Part shown: in pieces, positions 1 through 7,635 of the stretch
Layout of the letters: every line of letters begins with the position of its first letter
Position numbering within the stretch: position 1 is the stretch's first letter
Assembly: GCA_002496425.1 (NCBI GenBank)
Contig: DAJS01000013.1
Location: 6,682 to 21,006 of the forward strand
From: Acidilobaceae archaeon UBA162
GTDB lineage: Archaea; Thermoproteota; Thermoprotei_A; Sulfolobales; Acidilobaceae
Direction: 5' to 3'
Length of the DNA stretch: 14,325 bases
Translations under genes and position numbers: made by a program
The notes under the pieces: model-generated
What the model was told of the DNA's origin: nothing
What the model saw: only the letters and a program-made list of their open reading frames with translations
The model's database searches: none

Positions 1-1
1 C

Positions 2-177
2 CACTTTAGCGGGCATATAGAAAAGCCGTGTCCTCCATACATCTCCAAAGGATAGGAATGATTAGAGCTGAAGGCCCACGTGGTGTGCCGTTGGATGAAC
101 GGAGCTGTGGGAGTATTACCAGCTATGGAGTGGTTAAGGCGAAGGCTGTAAACCAAGGACCCTGTGAACCGCCTTGA
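2..177 (+). pseudogene. Remnant of tnpB C-terminus (IS200/IS605/IS1341-type), frameshifted
   Basis: This is the last part of a TnpB-like RNA-guided nuclease gene; the rest lies outside the window or is lost. One frame opens with FSGH at bases 5-16. The similarity then continues in a different frame as YRKAVSSIHL and RIGMIRAEGPRGVPLDE, ending VNQGPCEPP at a TGA at 175-177. In archaeal TnpB proteins I recall, FSGHR(E/D) and AVSSIH run together just after the zinc-finger cysteines, so a net one-base insertion near base 17 has probably broken the gene. The continuing frame also has a TAG at 7-9. The catalytic RuvC residues lie upstream and cannot be seen. The family call rests on memory of archaeal TnpB tails and on the right-end structure just downstream. 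Confidence 0.6.
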
Positions 178-214
178 AGGGAACCACAGCCCTTCAGGAC
201 GAGGAAGAGGTCAG
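140..214 (+). mobile_element. IS200/IS605-type right end with omega-RNA-like hairpin
   Basis: The sequence from GTGAACCGCC through the final GAGGTCAG at 207-214 resembles the conserved right end of archaeal IS605/IS1341 elements, where the 3' part of tnpB and the right end are also transcribed as the guide (omega) RNA. Bases 173-181 (CTTGAAGGG) pair with 190-198 (CCCTTCAGG) as a 9-pair stem with one G-U pair and an 8-base loop. A second, GC-rich pairing seen in intact elements, CCTCGCCC with GGGCGGGG, is degenerate here (CACAGCCC against GGACGAGG). The end lies 6 bases before the amidase stop codon. No left end is visible in the window. Confidence 0.55.
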
Positions 215-220
215 CTGGGT

Positions 221-1456
221 TTAGACCTCAACGCCTGGGGCCCCTTTAGGCCCTACAGCCTCAAGAACTTTCCTTGCAACCTCCAGCAGCCTCACGTCCT
301 CGCCCGGCCTGCCTATGAGTTGGACACCAACTGGGAGCCCCCCAACCCTCATGAGCGGCAGGTTAACTGCCGGAGCCCCTGTCAGGGAGGCGAGCCAGGC
401 GTTGCCAGTTAGCATGTCCCTCACCTCCCCGTCCTCCCTTCCCAGCACCTCGTCAATCCTTGGCGCGGGAATCGCCGTTGCAGGGGTTATGAGCGCATCA
501 TAATTCTTCAGGGCCCTCTCCAGCTCCCTTCTTATAGGCCCTCTGAGCCTCATGGCTCTGACGTAGTCCACTGCTGGCACCTGGAGGCCCTTCTCCATCA
601 GCCTCCTCACGTCAGGGAAGTACTCGCCCCATCTGTACTTGTACCTGAGGTGTACTGCGGAGGCCTCAGAAAGCCTTATCGCCGTAAAGATGGCCCTACC
701 CTCTGACGCGGCCAGGGGCAGCTCCACCTGGCCCGCGTTGAGTGATGGCAGGAGGTCATTGAACTCCCTGAGTACCTCCTCTGAGCCCATGTAGAGGCCC
801 GTTGGCACGGCCAGGCGCACCTCCCTCACGTTATCAGGTCTCCTAAGCCTTCCCCTGGTCACGGCCATAAGAGCCTCCACTATGTCATCTATTGAGCGGG
901 CCAGGAAGCCAACGTCATCAAGGGAGGGGGCCAGCGGGAAAACGCCGGCCCTGGGCACAAGGCCGTGAGTGGGTCTGAAGCCTATGATACCGCAGAGGGA
1001 TGCTGGTATCCTCACAGAGCCTGCGGTGTCAGTTCCCAGCGCAACGTCTACCACGCCTGCAGCCACGGCAGCCGCTGAGCCACCGCTGCTGCCGCCCGCT
1101 ATCCTTTCAGGGTCCAGAGGGTTCCTCGTAGGTCCAAAAACCGAGGATGTAGTAGTAGCCCCAGAGGCGAACTCATGGGTGTTTCCCTTGCCTATCACTA
1201 CATAGCCTGCGGCCCTGAGCCTCTTAACAACCTCAGCGTCATCCCTTGGCACGAAGTCCTTGAAGACCCTTGAGCCCATGGTTGTCCTCAGGCCAGCCGT
1301 GTATATGATGTCCTTGACCACCAGGGGCCTGGGTTCACGCCCTCCCTCCTCTACTCTCCTGGCCTCGGACTCGGCGTCAGGGTTGAGAGTCACCACTGCC
1401 ACCAGATCCCTTGAGGCCTCTGCCTTCCTGAGCGCCTCATCGACGCTGACTCGCAT
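221..1456 (-). CDS. Amidase signature family hydrolase
   Basis: A 411-residue amidase that should hydrolyse an amide bond with the Ser-cisSer-Lys triad of the amidase signature family. The triad can be read directly: Lys48 in VVKDI, cis-Ser123 in AGGSSGGSAA, and nucleophile Ser147 in GTDTAGSVRIP. It is shorter than GatA (usually about 470-480 residues), and I do not see GatA's characteristic C-terminal sequence. A free-standing amidase of unknown substrate is therefore likelier than the Glu-tRNA(Gln) amidotransferase subunit. There is no signal peptide, so it is probably cytoplasmic. The start is ATG, with a TATA-like element about 34 bases upstream giving a very short leader. The gene diverges from the trehalose gene and ends 6 bases from the transposon right end. 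The C-terminus looks complete, so the insertion apparently spared it. Confidence 0.9.
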   Translation of the reverse strand: MRVSVDEALRKAEASRDLVAVVTLNPDAESEARRVEEGGREPRPLVVKDIIYTAGLRTTMGSRVFKDFVPRDDAEVVKRLRAAGYVVIGKGNTHEFASGATTTSSVFGPTRNPLDPERIAGGSSGGSAAAVAAGVVDVALGTDTAGSVRIPASLCGIIGFRPTHGLVPRAGVFPLAPSLDDVGFLARSIDDIVEALMAVTRGRLRRPDNVREVRLAVPTGLYMGSEEVLREFNDLLPSLNAGQVELPLAASEGRAIFTAIRLSEASAVHLRYKYRWGEYFPDVRRLMEKGLQVPAVDYVRAMRLRGPIRRELERALKNYDALITPATAIPAPRIDEVLGREDGEVRDMLTGNAWLASLTGAPAVNLPLMRVGGLPVGVQLIGRPGEDVRLLEVARKVLEAVGPKGAPGVEV

Positions 1457-1484
1457 AAGGCTGTCAGGGAATCTAGTGCGCAGC

Positions 1485-1495
1485 GCCTTATAGTT
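1485..1495. promoter_or_regulatory. Shared TATA-like element between divergent amidase and trehalose genes
   Basis: CCTTATAGTTT reads as a TATA-like box on both strands (CTTATA on plus, TATAAG on minus). Start sites about 26 bases away would fall near 1515 on plus and 1464 on minus, giving leaders of roughly 10 bases to TTG 1527 and ATG 1456. It is the only AT-rich element in the 70-base gap. Inferred from position and composition only. Confidence 0.5.
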
Positions 1496-1526
1496 TCACT
1501 CCACGCAGGACCTCAGGAGCAATGCG

Positions 1527-3755
1527 TTGAGCACGCTAGATAGCCTAAGCCCAGGAGATCTAGTGCTGGTGTCCAACAGGCTGCCGTACACGGTCGGGGT
1601 ATCGCAGGGCTCCGTGACGTTGACGCCCAGCACGGGCGGCCTGGCAACTAGTATGAGGCCCCTGCTCGAGAAGGGCGTGGCGCTCTGGTTCGGCTGGCCG
1701 GGGCTCAGTGAGGAGCAGGCCGGCGATGCTAAGGATGAGATCAACAGGCAGCTGAGAACCAGAGGAGTAGTCCCTGTCTGGCTAAAGGCCGAGGAGGTTG
1801 AGAACTATTACGAGGGCTTCTGCAATGCCACCATATGGCCTCTCTTCCACTACTTCGCAGACAAGGCCGTCTTCAATGAAAGGTACTGGGACGCCTACGT
1901 TAGGGTGAACGAGAGGTTCGCTGAGGAGATAGCGAGCAGGTACCCCAGGGGCGCCATAATATGGGTTCACGACTACCACCTGATGCTCCTCCCCTCAATG
2001 CTTAGGGAGAGGCTAGGCGATGATGTGCCAATAGGGTTCTTCCTCCACATACCGTTCCCTAACTTTGAGGTCTTCAGGCAGCTCCCATGGCGCGCCGAGG
2101 TGCTTAAGGGCCTCCTAGGGGCCGACCTCATAGGCTTCCACACATATGACTACATGAACTACTTCCTCCAGAGCGTCAGCAGGATACTGGGCCTTGAGCA
2201 GGAGCTCAACGTGATAAAGTATGGTGACAGGCTGGTCAAGGTCGATGTCTTTCCCATAGGCGTTGACTTCACCGGACTGAGGAAGATGGCCCTCAGCGAC
2301 GATGTTATGAGGAAAGTTGAGGAGTTCAGGAAGAGGCTAGGGGGCGTCAAGGTTATCTTCTCGATAGACAGGCTGGACTACACCAAGGGTCTGCCGGAGA
2401 GGCTAAGGGCCTTCAGGAGGTTTCTCGATAAGTACCCTGAGTTCAGGGGCAAGGTGTCATATGTCTTCGTTGTGTCGCCATCAAGGGAGAGGGTTGAGGA
2501 GTATGCCAGGCTCAGGAGAGAGATAAACGAGCTCGTAGGCGAGATAAACGGGCTGTACTCAACGCTCAGCTGGACCCCTGTGATATATATAAGGAGGTTT
2601 ATGCCTAATGACGAGCTCTTGGCCCTCTATAGGCTCGCTAGCGTGGCTCTGGTGACGCCCCTAAGGGATGGGATGAACCTGGTCGCGAAGGAATACATAG
2701 CTGCTAATGTTGATAGGAACGGGTTCCTAATAGTAAGCGAGGGCGCGGGGGCTGCCAGCGAGCTGGTCGAGGCCATTATTGTTAACCCATATAATTATGA
2801 CCAGGTGGCTGATGCAATCAAGACTGCCCTCACCTTATCTGCTCCTGAAAGACAGAGAAGGCTCTCGGCCCTTGAGACTAGGGTCTCAAGCTATGACGTT
2901 ATGGCTTGGGCATCAGACTTCATAGAGTCGCTAAAGGGGTTCAAGAAGTACCAACTGGATAGCGCGGGCGAGATGAGCAGGAGGAGGTTGGCTGGGGCTG
3001 CACTCAGTATGGTTATGAGCTCCTTCAACGTCTCATCCAAGAGGATCCTGTTCCTTGACTATGACGGGACCCTGGCTCCCTTCGCCCCCCTCCCATCGCT
3101 GGCAGAGCCTGACCCTGAGCTCATATCATTGCTGAAGAGCCTTGCCTCCCTACCGAACACTAAAGTCGTAATAATAACATCAAGGTCTAAGGTCTCAATA
3201 GAGAGACTGCTACCAATCCAGGAGATTGACATAGCCGCCGAGAACGGGGCGTGGGTAAGGGAGAAGGGCACGTGGAAGAACATGGTGACGACTAAGGATC
3301 TCCGCTGGAAAGATGAAGTGGTCAAGCTGTTCTCAGTCTATGTCAAGCGGACCCCAGGCTCCTTCATAGAGCAGAAAGATTACTCGATCGCATGGCACTA
3401 CCGCAATGCCCCTGAGAGCCTTGGCGAGGGGAGGGCCAGCGAGCTGATGGACGTACTCAGCAGGTTTGTGGCTATATACCCTGAGCTATCCGTCGTAAGG
3501 CTGCCCAAGACCATTGAGGTTAGATTAGCAGAGCTTAGCAAGGCCAGGGCCGCCAGGTACTGGTTGGACAGGGACAAGTACGACTTCGTGCTGGCTGCCG
3601 GGGACTCAGGCGATGATGAGAGCCTCTTCGCTTCCCTGCCACCTGACTCGGTCACAGTAAAGGTCGGCAGTGGGCCCACGAGAGCCAAGTACTACGTGCG
3701 CTCCCCGATGGAGCTGAGGGACGCGTTGAAGAAGTTATCTGGTGTGAGCCATTGA
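1527..3755 (+). CDS. tpsp: Bifunctional trehalose-6-phosphate synthase/phosphatase
   Basis: This 742-residue fusion makes trehalose from UDP-glucose (or another NDP-glucose) and glucose 6-phosphate, then dephosphorylates it. Residues about 10-480 are a GT20 (OtsA-type) synthase: R18 in SNRLP, HDYHLMLLPS from 148, SIDRLDYTKGL from 279 with R282 and K287, and LRDGMNLVAKE from 379 with D381 and E389. These match the sugar- and nucleotide-binding residues of OtsA. Residues about 500-740 are a HAD-type OtsB phosphatase: FLDYDGT at 509-515 with catalytic Asp511 and Asp513, and GDSGDDE at 692-698. Both active sites look intact. The start is TTG, because the frame is closed upstream by TAG at 1491; AGGAG lies 7 bases before it. 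It overlaps the downstream glycosyltransferase by 4 bases. Trehalose is a stress-protective solute. Confidence 0.95.
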   Translation: MSTLDSLSPGDLVLVSNRLPYTVGVSQGSVTLTPSTGGLATSMRPLLEKGVALWFGWPGLSEEQAGDAKDEINRQLRTRGVVPVWLKAEEVENYYEGFCNATIWPLFHYFADKAVFNERYWDAYVRVNERFAEEIASRYPRGAIIWVHDYHLMLLPSMLRERLGDDVPIGFFLHIPFPNFEVFRQLPWRAEVLKGLLGADLIGFHTYDYMNYFLQSVSRILGLEQELNVIKYGDRLVKVDVFPIGVDFTGLRKMALSDDVMRKVEEFRKRLGGVKVIFSIDRLDYTKGLPERLRAFRRFLDKYPEFRGKVSYVFVVSPSRERVEEYARLRREINELVGEINGLYSTLSWTPVIYIRRFMPNDELLALYRLASVALVTPLRDGMNLVAKEYIAANVDRNGFLIVSEGAGAASELVEAIIVNPYNYDQVADAIKTALTLSAPERQRRLSALETRVSSYDVMAWASDFIESLKGFKKYQLDSAGEMSRRRLAGAALSMVMSSFNVSSKRILFLDYDGTLAPFAPLPSLAEPDPELISLLKSLASLPNTKVVIITSRSKVSIERLLPIQEIDIAAENGAWVREKGTWKNMVTTKDLRWKDEVVKLFSVYVKRTPGSFIEQKDYSIAWHYRNAPESLGEGRASELMDVLSRFVAIYPELSVVRLPKTIEVRLAELSKARAARYWLDRDKYDFVLAAGDSGDDESLFASLPPDSVTVKVGSGPTRAKYYVRSPMELRDALKKLSGVSH

Positions 3756-4906
3756 AGCCTTTCCTGATGCTGCTGATAGCCCTGGCCTGGCTTGTCTCAG
3801 CCGCGGCCACATCCATCTACCTAGCTGGCCTAAGGGGCATAGGCCTTAGCGTAAGGTCTCTCAGGGACCCCAGGTTCCTTATTGGCCTGGACAGCAGGGA
3901 CAGGGTAGCAATAGTTGTCCCTGCTAGAAACGAGGCTGCCAGGATAGGACGTCTAGTCAGGTCCATAACGTCCGCAGGCCCTCACGTGTCATCAGCCGTG
4001 ATAGTAGACGATGAGAGCTCCGATGGGACAATTAATGAGGTCCTCAGGGCGGCCGGCGGGGATCCTAGGGTTGCCGTGCTCAGGATAGCCGGAAGACCCC
4101 AGGGCTGGGCCCCCAAGGCCTTCGCAGTGCAGCAGGGCGCCTTGTCAGCCGGTGACGCCAGGGCCCTGCTCTTCCTTGACGCTGATGTAGCCGGCGACGT
4201 TAGCTCCCTGGCCTCCATGGCCTCTCATGTGATGGATGGAGAGCTCATGGCCTTTGAGCCGAGGTTCACATGTAGGACAGCGTTCTGTAGGATGTCTCAA
4301 CCCATGCTGAACGCGCTGCTCCACGGCTTCTTTGGCTTCCACAGAGCCCTTGACAGGAAGAACAGGCACTCGCTCATCTACGGCTGTTGCTGGTCCCTGA
4401 CGCCTTACACCTTCTGGGAGGCAGGGGGCATGGCAGGGGTCAGGGACTCATTGCTTGAGGACAGGACCCTGGCCGTTAGGCTGAAGTCGATGGGGGTCAG
4501 GCTCATCCCTGTGGACGCCAGGGAAGTGATAAGCGTCGAGTCGTGGGGCTCGCCAAGGGAGCTGATAAACCTGTTGAGGAGGATATCCTACCACACGACC
4601 AGGAGGCTCAACGCACTCACCTATGTGGGCCTCTCGGCCGGTGTGGCCCTCCTGTTCCTCTGGCCCTTCGCTGCCATACCCCTGTTAGCCTTAAGGGCCT
4701 GGCTGGCAGCCGCCGGTCCACTCTTAACTTACGCGGCCCAGGTGGCATTCACGGCCGCGGGAGCCAGGGAGGCTAGGATCCCGGCGGCCTGGGCCCTGGC
4801 GGCACCGCTATCAGGTGCAATCATAGCCTATGGCATCATCTCGTCCAGGTGGGCCTCTATCGAATGGAAGGGGAGGAAGATCCTAGCTCAGAGCCTCAGC
4901 TCATAG
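3752..4906 (+). CDS. Membrane-anchored family 2 glycosyltransferase partnered with TPSP
   Basis: A 384-residue GT2 enzyme of the HpnB/CrtQ-like type. The visible motifs are VVPARNE (55-61), DDESSDGT (86-93), the DAD metal site (143-145) and EDRTLAVRLK (235-244). The basic stretch RRISYHTTRR (275-284) stands where membrane glycosyltransferases have their (Q/R)xxRW motif. Hydrophobic segments lie at about 3-27, 288-325 and 344-363, so the catalytic domain probably sits on the cytoplasmic face. The TTG start overlaps the TPSP stop as TTGA, implying translational coupling. In Thermoproteus tenax the gene after tpsp encodes a glycosyltransferase that activates trehalose formation by TPSP, so the same role is inferred here. 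A separate lipid or polyprenol glycosylation role is the alternative. The 3' end overlaps the convergent acetyltransferase gene by 19 bases. Confidence 0.85.
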   Translation: MKPFLMLLIALAWLVSAAATSIYLAGLRGIGLSVRSLRDPRFLIGLDSRDRVAIVVPARNEAARIGRLVRSITSAGPHVSSAVIVDDESSDGTINEVLRAAGGDPRVAVLRIAGRPQGWAPKAFAVQQGALSAGDARALLFLDADVAGDVSSLASMASHVMDGELMAFEPRFTCRTAFCRMSQPMLNALLHGFFGFHRALDRKNRHSLIYGCCWSLTPYTFWEAGGMAGVRDSLLEDRTLAVRLKSMGVRLIPVDAREVISVESWGSPRELINLLRRISYHTTRRLNALTYVGLSAGVALLFLWPFAAIPLLALRAWLAAAGPLLTYAAQVAFTAAGAREARIPAAWALAAPLSGAIIAYGIISSRWASIEWKGRKILAQSLSS

Positions 4907-5574
4907 ACTATCCACGAGTTCCTGTAACTTGAGAACCCCTCCCTCTTTGTGGCCAGCACATCACCCATATCAGGATAAGTAGGGTTTCCGACTGAAAATT
5001 CGTCAAGCCCTATGCCAGGCCCCTCGTAGACCTCTTTCACCTGTGACAGGACGTACTCCGGCGTCGCTCTGGTGCATATCCACTTCCTTGCTATACAGAA
5101 GTAGCCCCCCGTCTCCTTTAGGGCCCTCTCAGCCAGCTCCCTCCTCCTGGGCCCCTTTACCGCCTTGGCTCCCGTAGGTGTTACGGAGCCCCAGTGAAGG
5201 GTCATGACTGGCCTGAAACCAAGCTTCCTCACCAGGCCGTGGCTCGGCTCGTTCCAGTCAGCTACCATTAACATAGCGTATGAGGCCCCTGACCTCCTGG
5301 CTATGTCAAGGACATGTCGTGTCAGGATAGTGCCTACGCCCCTGCGCCTTGAGTCTGGTCTGACCCTGATGCCCTCTAGCCATGCCACGCCAGTGGGCAG
5401 CAACTCCATGTTGACAACTCCAAGCACCGCATCTCCCTCGATGGCCACATAAGCCGTGCCGGCCGAGACCCAGTCAGCTATGACCCTGGGAACGTAGTCG
5501 CCCCACGCATATGTGTTTCTAGTGAACTCTATGACATGTGGTATGTCTTCCTGTACAGCTCTCCTGACCTCCAA
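4888..5574 (-). CDS. GNAT family N-acetyltransferase
   Basis: A 228-residue acetyltransferase. The acetyl-CoA-binding motif A is clear: LEGIRVRP at 66-73 followed by SRRRGVGTIL at 75-84. Motif B follows as WNEPSHGLVRKLGF (107-120), as in GCN5-related enzymes. The N-terminus MEVRRAVQEDIPHV is the usual beta-strand opening of the fold. The last 90 residues or so form an extension I do not recognise, which may shape the substrate site; the acceptor (protein, amino acid or small molecule) is unknown. The start is TTG, 10 bases after the DUF1464 stop, with GGGAG in the spacer, so it is probably the last gene of the trmI-DUF1464-GNAT group. It ends inside the convergent glycosyltransferase gene. 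Confidence 0.85.
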   Translation of the reverse strand: MEVRRAVQEDIPHVIEFTRNTYAWGDYVPRVIADWVSAGTAYVAIEGDAVLGVVNMELLPTGVAWLEGIRVRPDSRRRGVGTILTRHVLDIARRSGASYAMLMVADWNEPSHGLVRKLGFRPVMTLHWGSVTPTGAKAVKGPRRRELAERALKETGGYFCIARKWICTRATPEYVLSQVKEVYEGPGIGLDEFSVGNPTYPDMGDVLATKREGFSSYRNSWIVYELRL

Positions 5575-5584
5575 CTCTGCTCCC

Positions 5585-6718
5585 TCAGGAGCACAGCCTC
5601 GGGCTCCTGACGCTCTCCACGTAGGCCCTTATCACACGCTCCCTGAGCCCCCTGGCCTTTGGGTGCACCAGGCCGTCAACTGCAGTGCCACAGGCTTCGG
5701 CAAGCCTCATGGACTTTGCCAGGGATGCAAACGGCTCGACACCAACGAGGCCTGCAGCCATAGCAGCATAGCCCTGGGCGGCATGCTTTGACCTCGAGGC
5801 CCCGCTGAGCGTCCTCAACTCAACTACATCCATGCACTTGAGCCTCTCGGCCAGGGCCTTAGCCACGGGCCCTGAGTACCTGCCACTTACTACCAGGGTT
5901 GAGGCCCTTGGGCTGGAGAGCCTGACTCTGGCCACATCCTTAGCCATGGACTCCAACAGGGCATTTGCCGCATCGAAGCACGAGGGCCTCGACAGCATCT
6001 CACCGAGGTCTGGCGTGCCGCAAAGCTCTACTATCCCTCCGGCTGCCATGTCGAAGCGGGACCATGAGCCCACCTGGGTCACTACCTCAAAGTCTACGGC
6101 CCCAGCAGTGAGCGTGCCGAGGGAGGCATTGGTCCCTCCGATGCCATCTACCACGGCCTCATCCTTAACAGCTATGATGCCGTAGTAGCCGAAGCCCGCC
6201 TCCAGGACCACAAGGTCCCTGATGCCCCTCAGCGACTCCTCATAGGTTGCCAGGAAGGCCGAGGCCAGCTTGTCAACGGTGCCCATGTCGATCCTGTTCA
6301 CCTTCCTCCACCAGGGCACCGTAGGCAGGTGAACTACGGCTGGCAGGTAGAGCACCCTGTAGCGCCTTGGGGCCTCTGAGGAGAGAGCTATGTTGACGTC
6401 CGCTAAGGCCTTGTAGACCCCTGCTCCCAGGACTCCTGCCCTTATGGCCTGATCCACAGCCTCCTTACTTGATAGCAGCAATACCTCATAGTTGAACCTC
6501 TCCTGGTCTATGACCTCTTCAGACCAAGTGGGCGGAGCGCCGTAGCCCGAGGGGGCCCCGACGACTTGGGGCTCGAGGGATTCAACTACCTCTACAAGGT
6601 ACTTCGGTTCCTCAACGAGTTTCAGCGTGTCTACGCTCTCCTCGGCAACAACGCTGTCGCCTTCAAGGACAGCCACATCTATTGACTTAGTGCCAGGATC
6701 TATGCCTGCTACTCTCAT
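5585..6718 (-). CDS. DUF1464 family ASKHA-fold kinase-like protein
   Basis: This is an archaeal DUF1464 protein, a family sometimes annotated as predicted butyrate kinase, with a sugar-kinase/Hsp70/actin type of ATP-binding fold. The phosphate-1 loop is at the N-terminus (GIDPGTKSIDVAVLEGD). A second glycine-rich segment, VLEAGFGYYGI, and GIGGTNASLGT lie in the middle, where this fold contacts ATP. The substrate is not established to my knowledge. I chose the ATG at 6718 (377 residues): homologues begin directly at MRVAGIDPG, and GGGAGG lies just upstream. An ATG at 6745 would add nine residues (MPVSPWEGL) and cannot be excluded. The gene follows trmI by 18-45 bases and precedes the acetyltransferase by 10, so the three are probably cotranscribed. 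Confidence 0.8.
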   Translation of the reverse strand: MRVAGIDPGTKSIDVAVLEGDSVVAEESVDTLKLVEEPKYLVEVVESLEPQVVGAPSGYGAPPTWSEEVIDQERFNYEVLLLSSKEAVDQAIRAGVLGAGVYKALADVNIALSSEAPRRYRVLYLPAVVHLPTVPWWRKVNRIDMGTVDKLASAFLATYEESLRGIRDLVVLEAGFGYYGIIAVKDEAVVDGIGGTNASLGTLTAGAVDFEVVTQVGSWSRFDMAAGGIVELCGTPDLGEMLSRPSCFDAANALLESMAKDVARVRLSSPRASTLVVSGRYSGPVAKALAERLKCMDVVELRTLSGASRSKHAAQGYAAMAAGLVGVEPFASLAKSMRLAEACGTAVDGLVHPKARGLRERVIRAYVESVRSPRLCS

Positions 6719-6763
6719 AAGGCCCTCCCAGGGCGATACCGGCATAAGTAAGTTAGAAGCTTA

Positions 6764-7564
6764 TCACCTGTTAGGGTCTGCCCGCCTGGAGAGAGTCCTC
6801 CTAAGGAGGATTATGAAGCCCGTGTGGCCTATCATCCTTACCGCTGGCCTAAGGGCGTCGCCCCTGTGCTCCCACTCCCTCTTGATCAGCTCTACTACCT
6901 CCTGAACCACGTAACCTCCTGAGGCCTGAAGCCACAGCAGGAGCTTTGAGACCTGGTTAGCAGTGGGCACAAAGACCACGGCAGGAGCCGAGAGCCTCAG
7001 GGAGGGCCACAGGGCCCTCAGGGCCTCCCAGGGGTCGGGCACGTCAAGGAGGAGCGCATCAATATTGCTTTCCTGCACTCCAGCCCTCACGTCGCCCTTC
7101 TTCAGGTCAACGCAGTCTGACAGCCCAAGGGCGCTAACGTTGTCTGAGGCAAGCTTAAGCATGTCATCCCTAACGTCATAGCTAACTACGTGGCCCGTGG
7201 GACAGACATGTATGGCGGCCCATATAGTCAGGAAGCCGCTGCCCGCTCCTGCCTCGAGGACTCTCATGCCCGGCACGAGCCCAGCGGCAGCAGCTATGTA
7301 CGCTGCGTCCTTGGGGTAGACGACCTGACTCCTCCTGGGCAGGACATGGTTGATCATGTCATAGACCGTGGGTCTCAGAAGATACGCCTTGCCCTTCTCG
7401 AGGTCCAGCTCAGAGCCCCACTCAAGCCCTATGGCCTGGTCGCCCTTGAAGCTGCCGGCGAATGTAGAATATGACCTGTTCCTGAATATCCTGAAGGTGT
7501 ACTGCCTGTGTCTCTCCCTGCCCTCGACGATTGCTGTTACCCAGTCCCCCTCAGCTATCGGCAA
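6764..7564 (-). CDS. trmI: tRNA (adenine-N1)-methyltransferase TrmI (m1A57/58)
   Basis: A 266-residue SAM-dependent enzyme that methylates N1 of adenines 57 and 58 in the tRNA T-loop, a modification that stabilises tRNA in thermophiles. The N-terminal 60 residues form the small beta-rich domain of the TrmI/Trm61 family (EGDWVTAIVEG, LLRPTVYD). The Rossmann domain carries motif I VLEAGAGSGFLT (102-113), the ribose-binding acidic region YDVRDDM (129-135) and the catalytic LLLDVPDPW (171-179). Near the C-terminus, RMIGHTGFI (243-251) is typical of the archaeal enzymes. The usual form is a homotetramer. The start is TTG; an AT-rich CAAAAACTTTAGC on the minus strand about 25-35 bases upstream is the likely promoter. 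It appears to be first in a group with DUF1464 and the acetyltransferase. Confidence 0.92.
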   Translation of the reverse strand: MPIAEGDWVTAIVEGRERHRQYTFRIFRNRSYSTFAGSFKGDQAIGLEWGSELDLEKGKAYLLRPTVYDMINHVLPRRSQVVYPKDAAYIAAAAGLVPGMRVLEAGAGSGFLTIWAAIHVCPTGHVVSYDVRDDMLKLASDNVSALGLSDCVDLKKGDVRAGVQESNIDALLLDVPDPWEALRALWPSLRLSAPAVVFVPTANQVSKLLLWLQASGGYVVQEVVELIKREWEHRGDALRPAVRMIGHTGFIILLRRTLSRRADPNR

Positions 7565-7635
7565 GCCCTGTCCCTGGACTGGGGTTCAGCTAAAGTTTTT
7601 GAGTAATGGATGTGCAGACCTAGGAGGCGGCACTG

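Noticed and set aside
221..1456. Reading the amidase as GatA of the Glu-tRNA(Gln) amidotransferase
   Set aside because: It is about 60 residues short, I do not see GatA's characteristic C-terminal sequence, and no gatC/gatB neighbour is present.
5832..6185. 117-residue plus-strand frame antisense to the DUF1464 gene
   Set aside because: It is a shadow frame of a well-supported gene: low-complexity Ser/Ala/Thr sequence with no motif.
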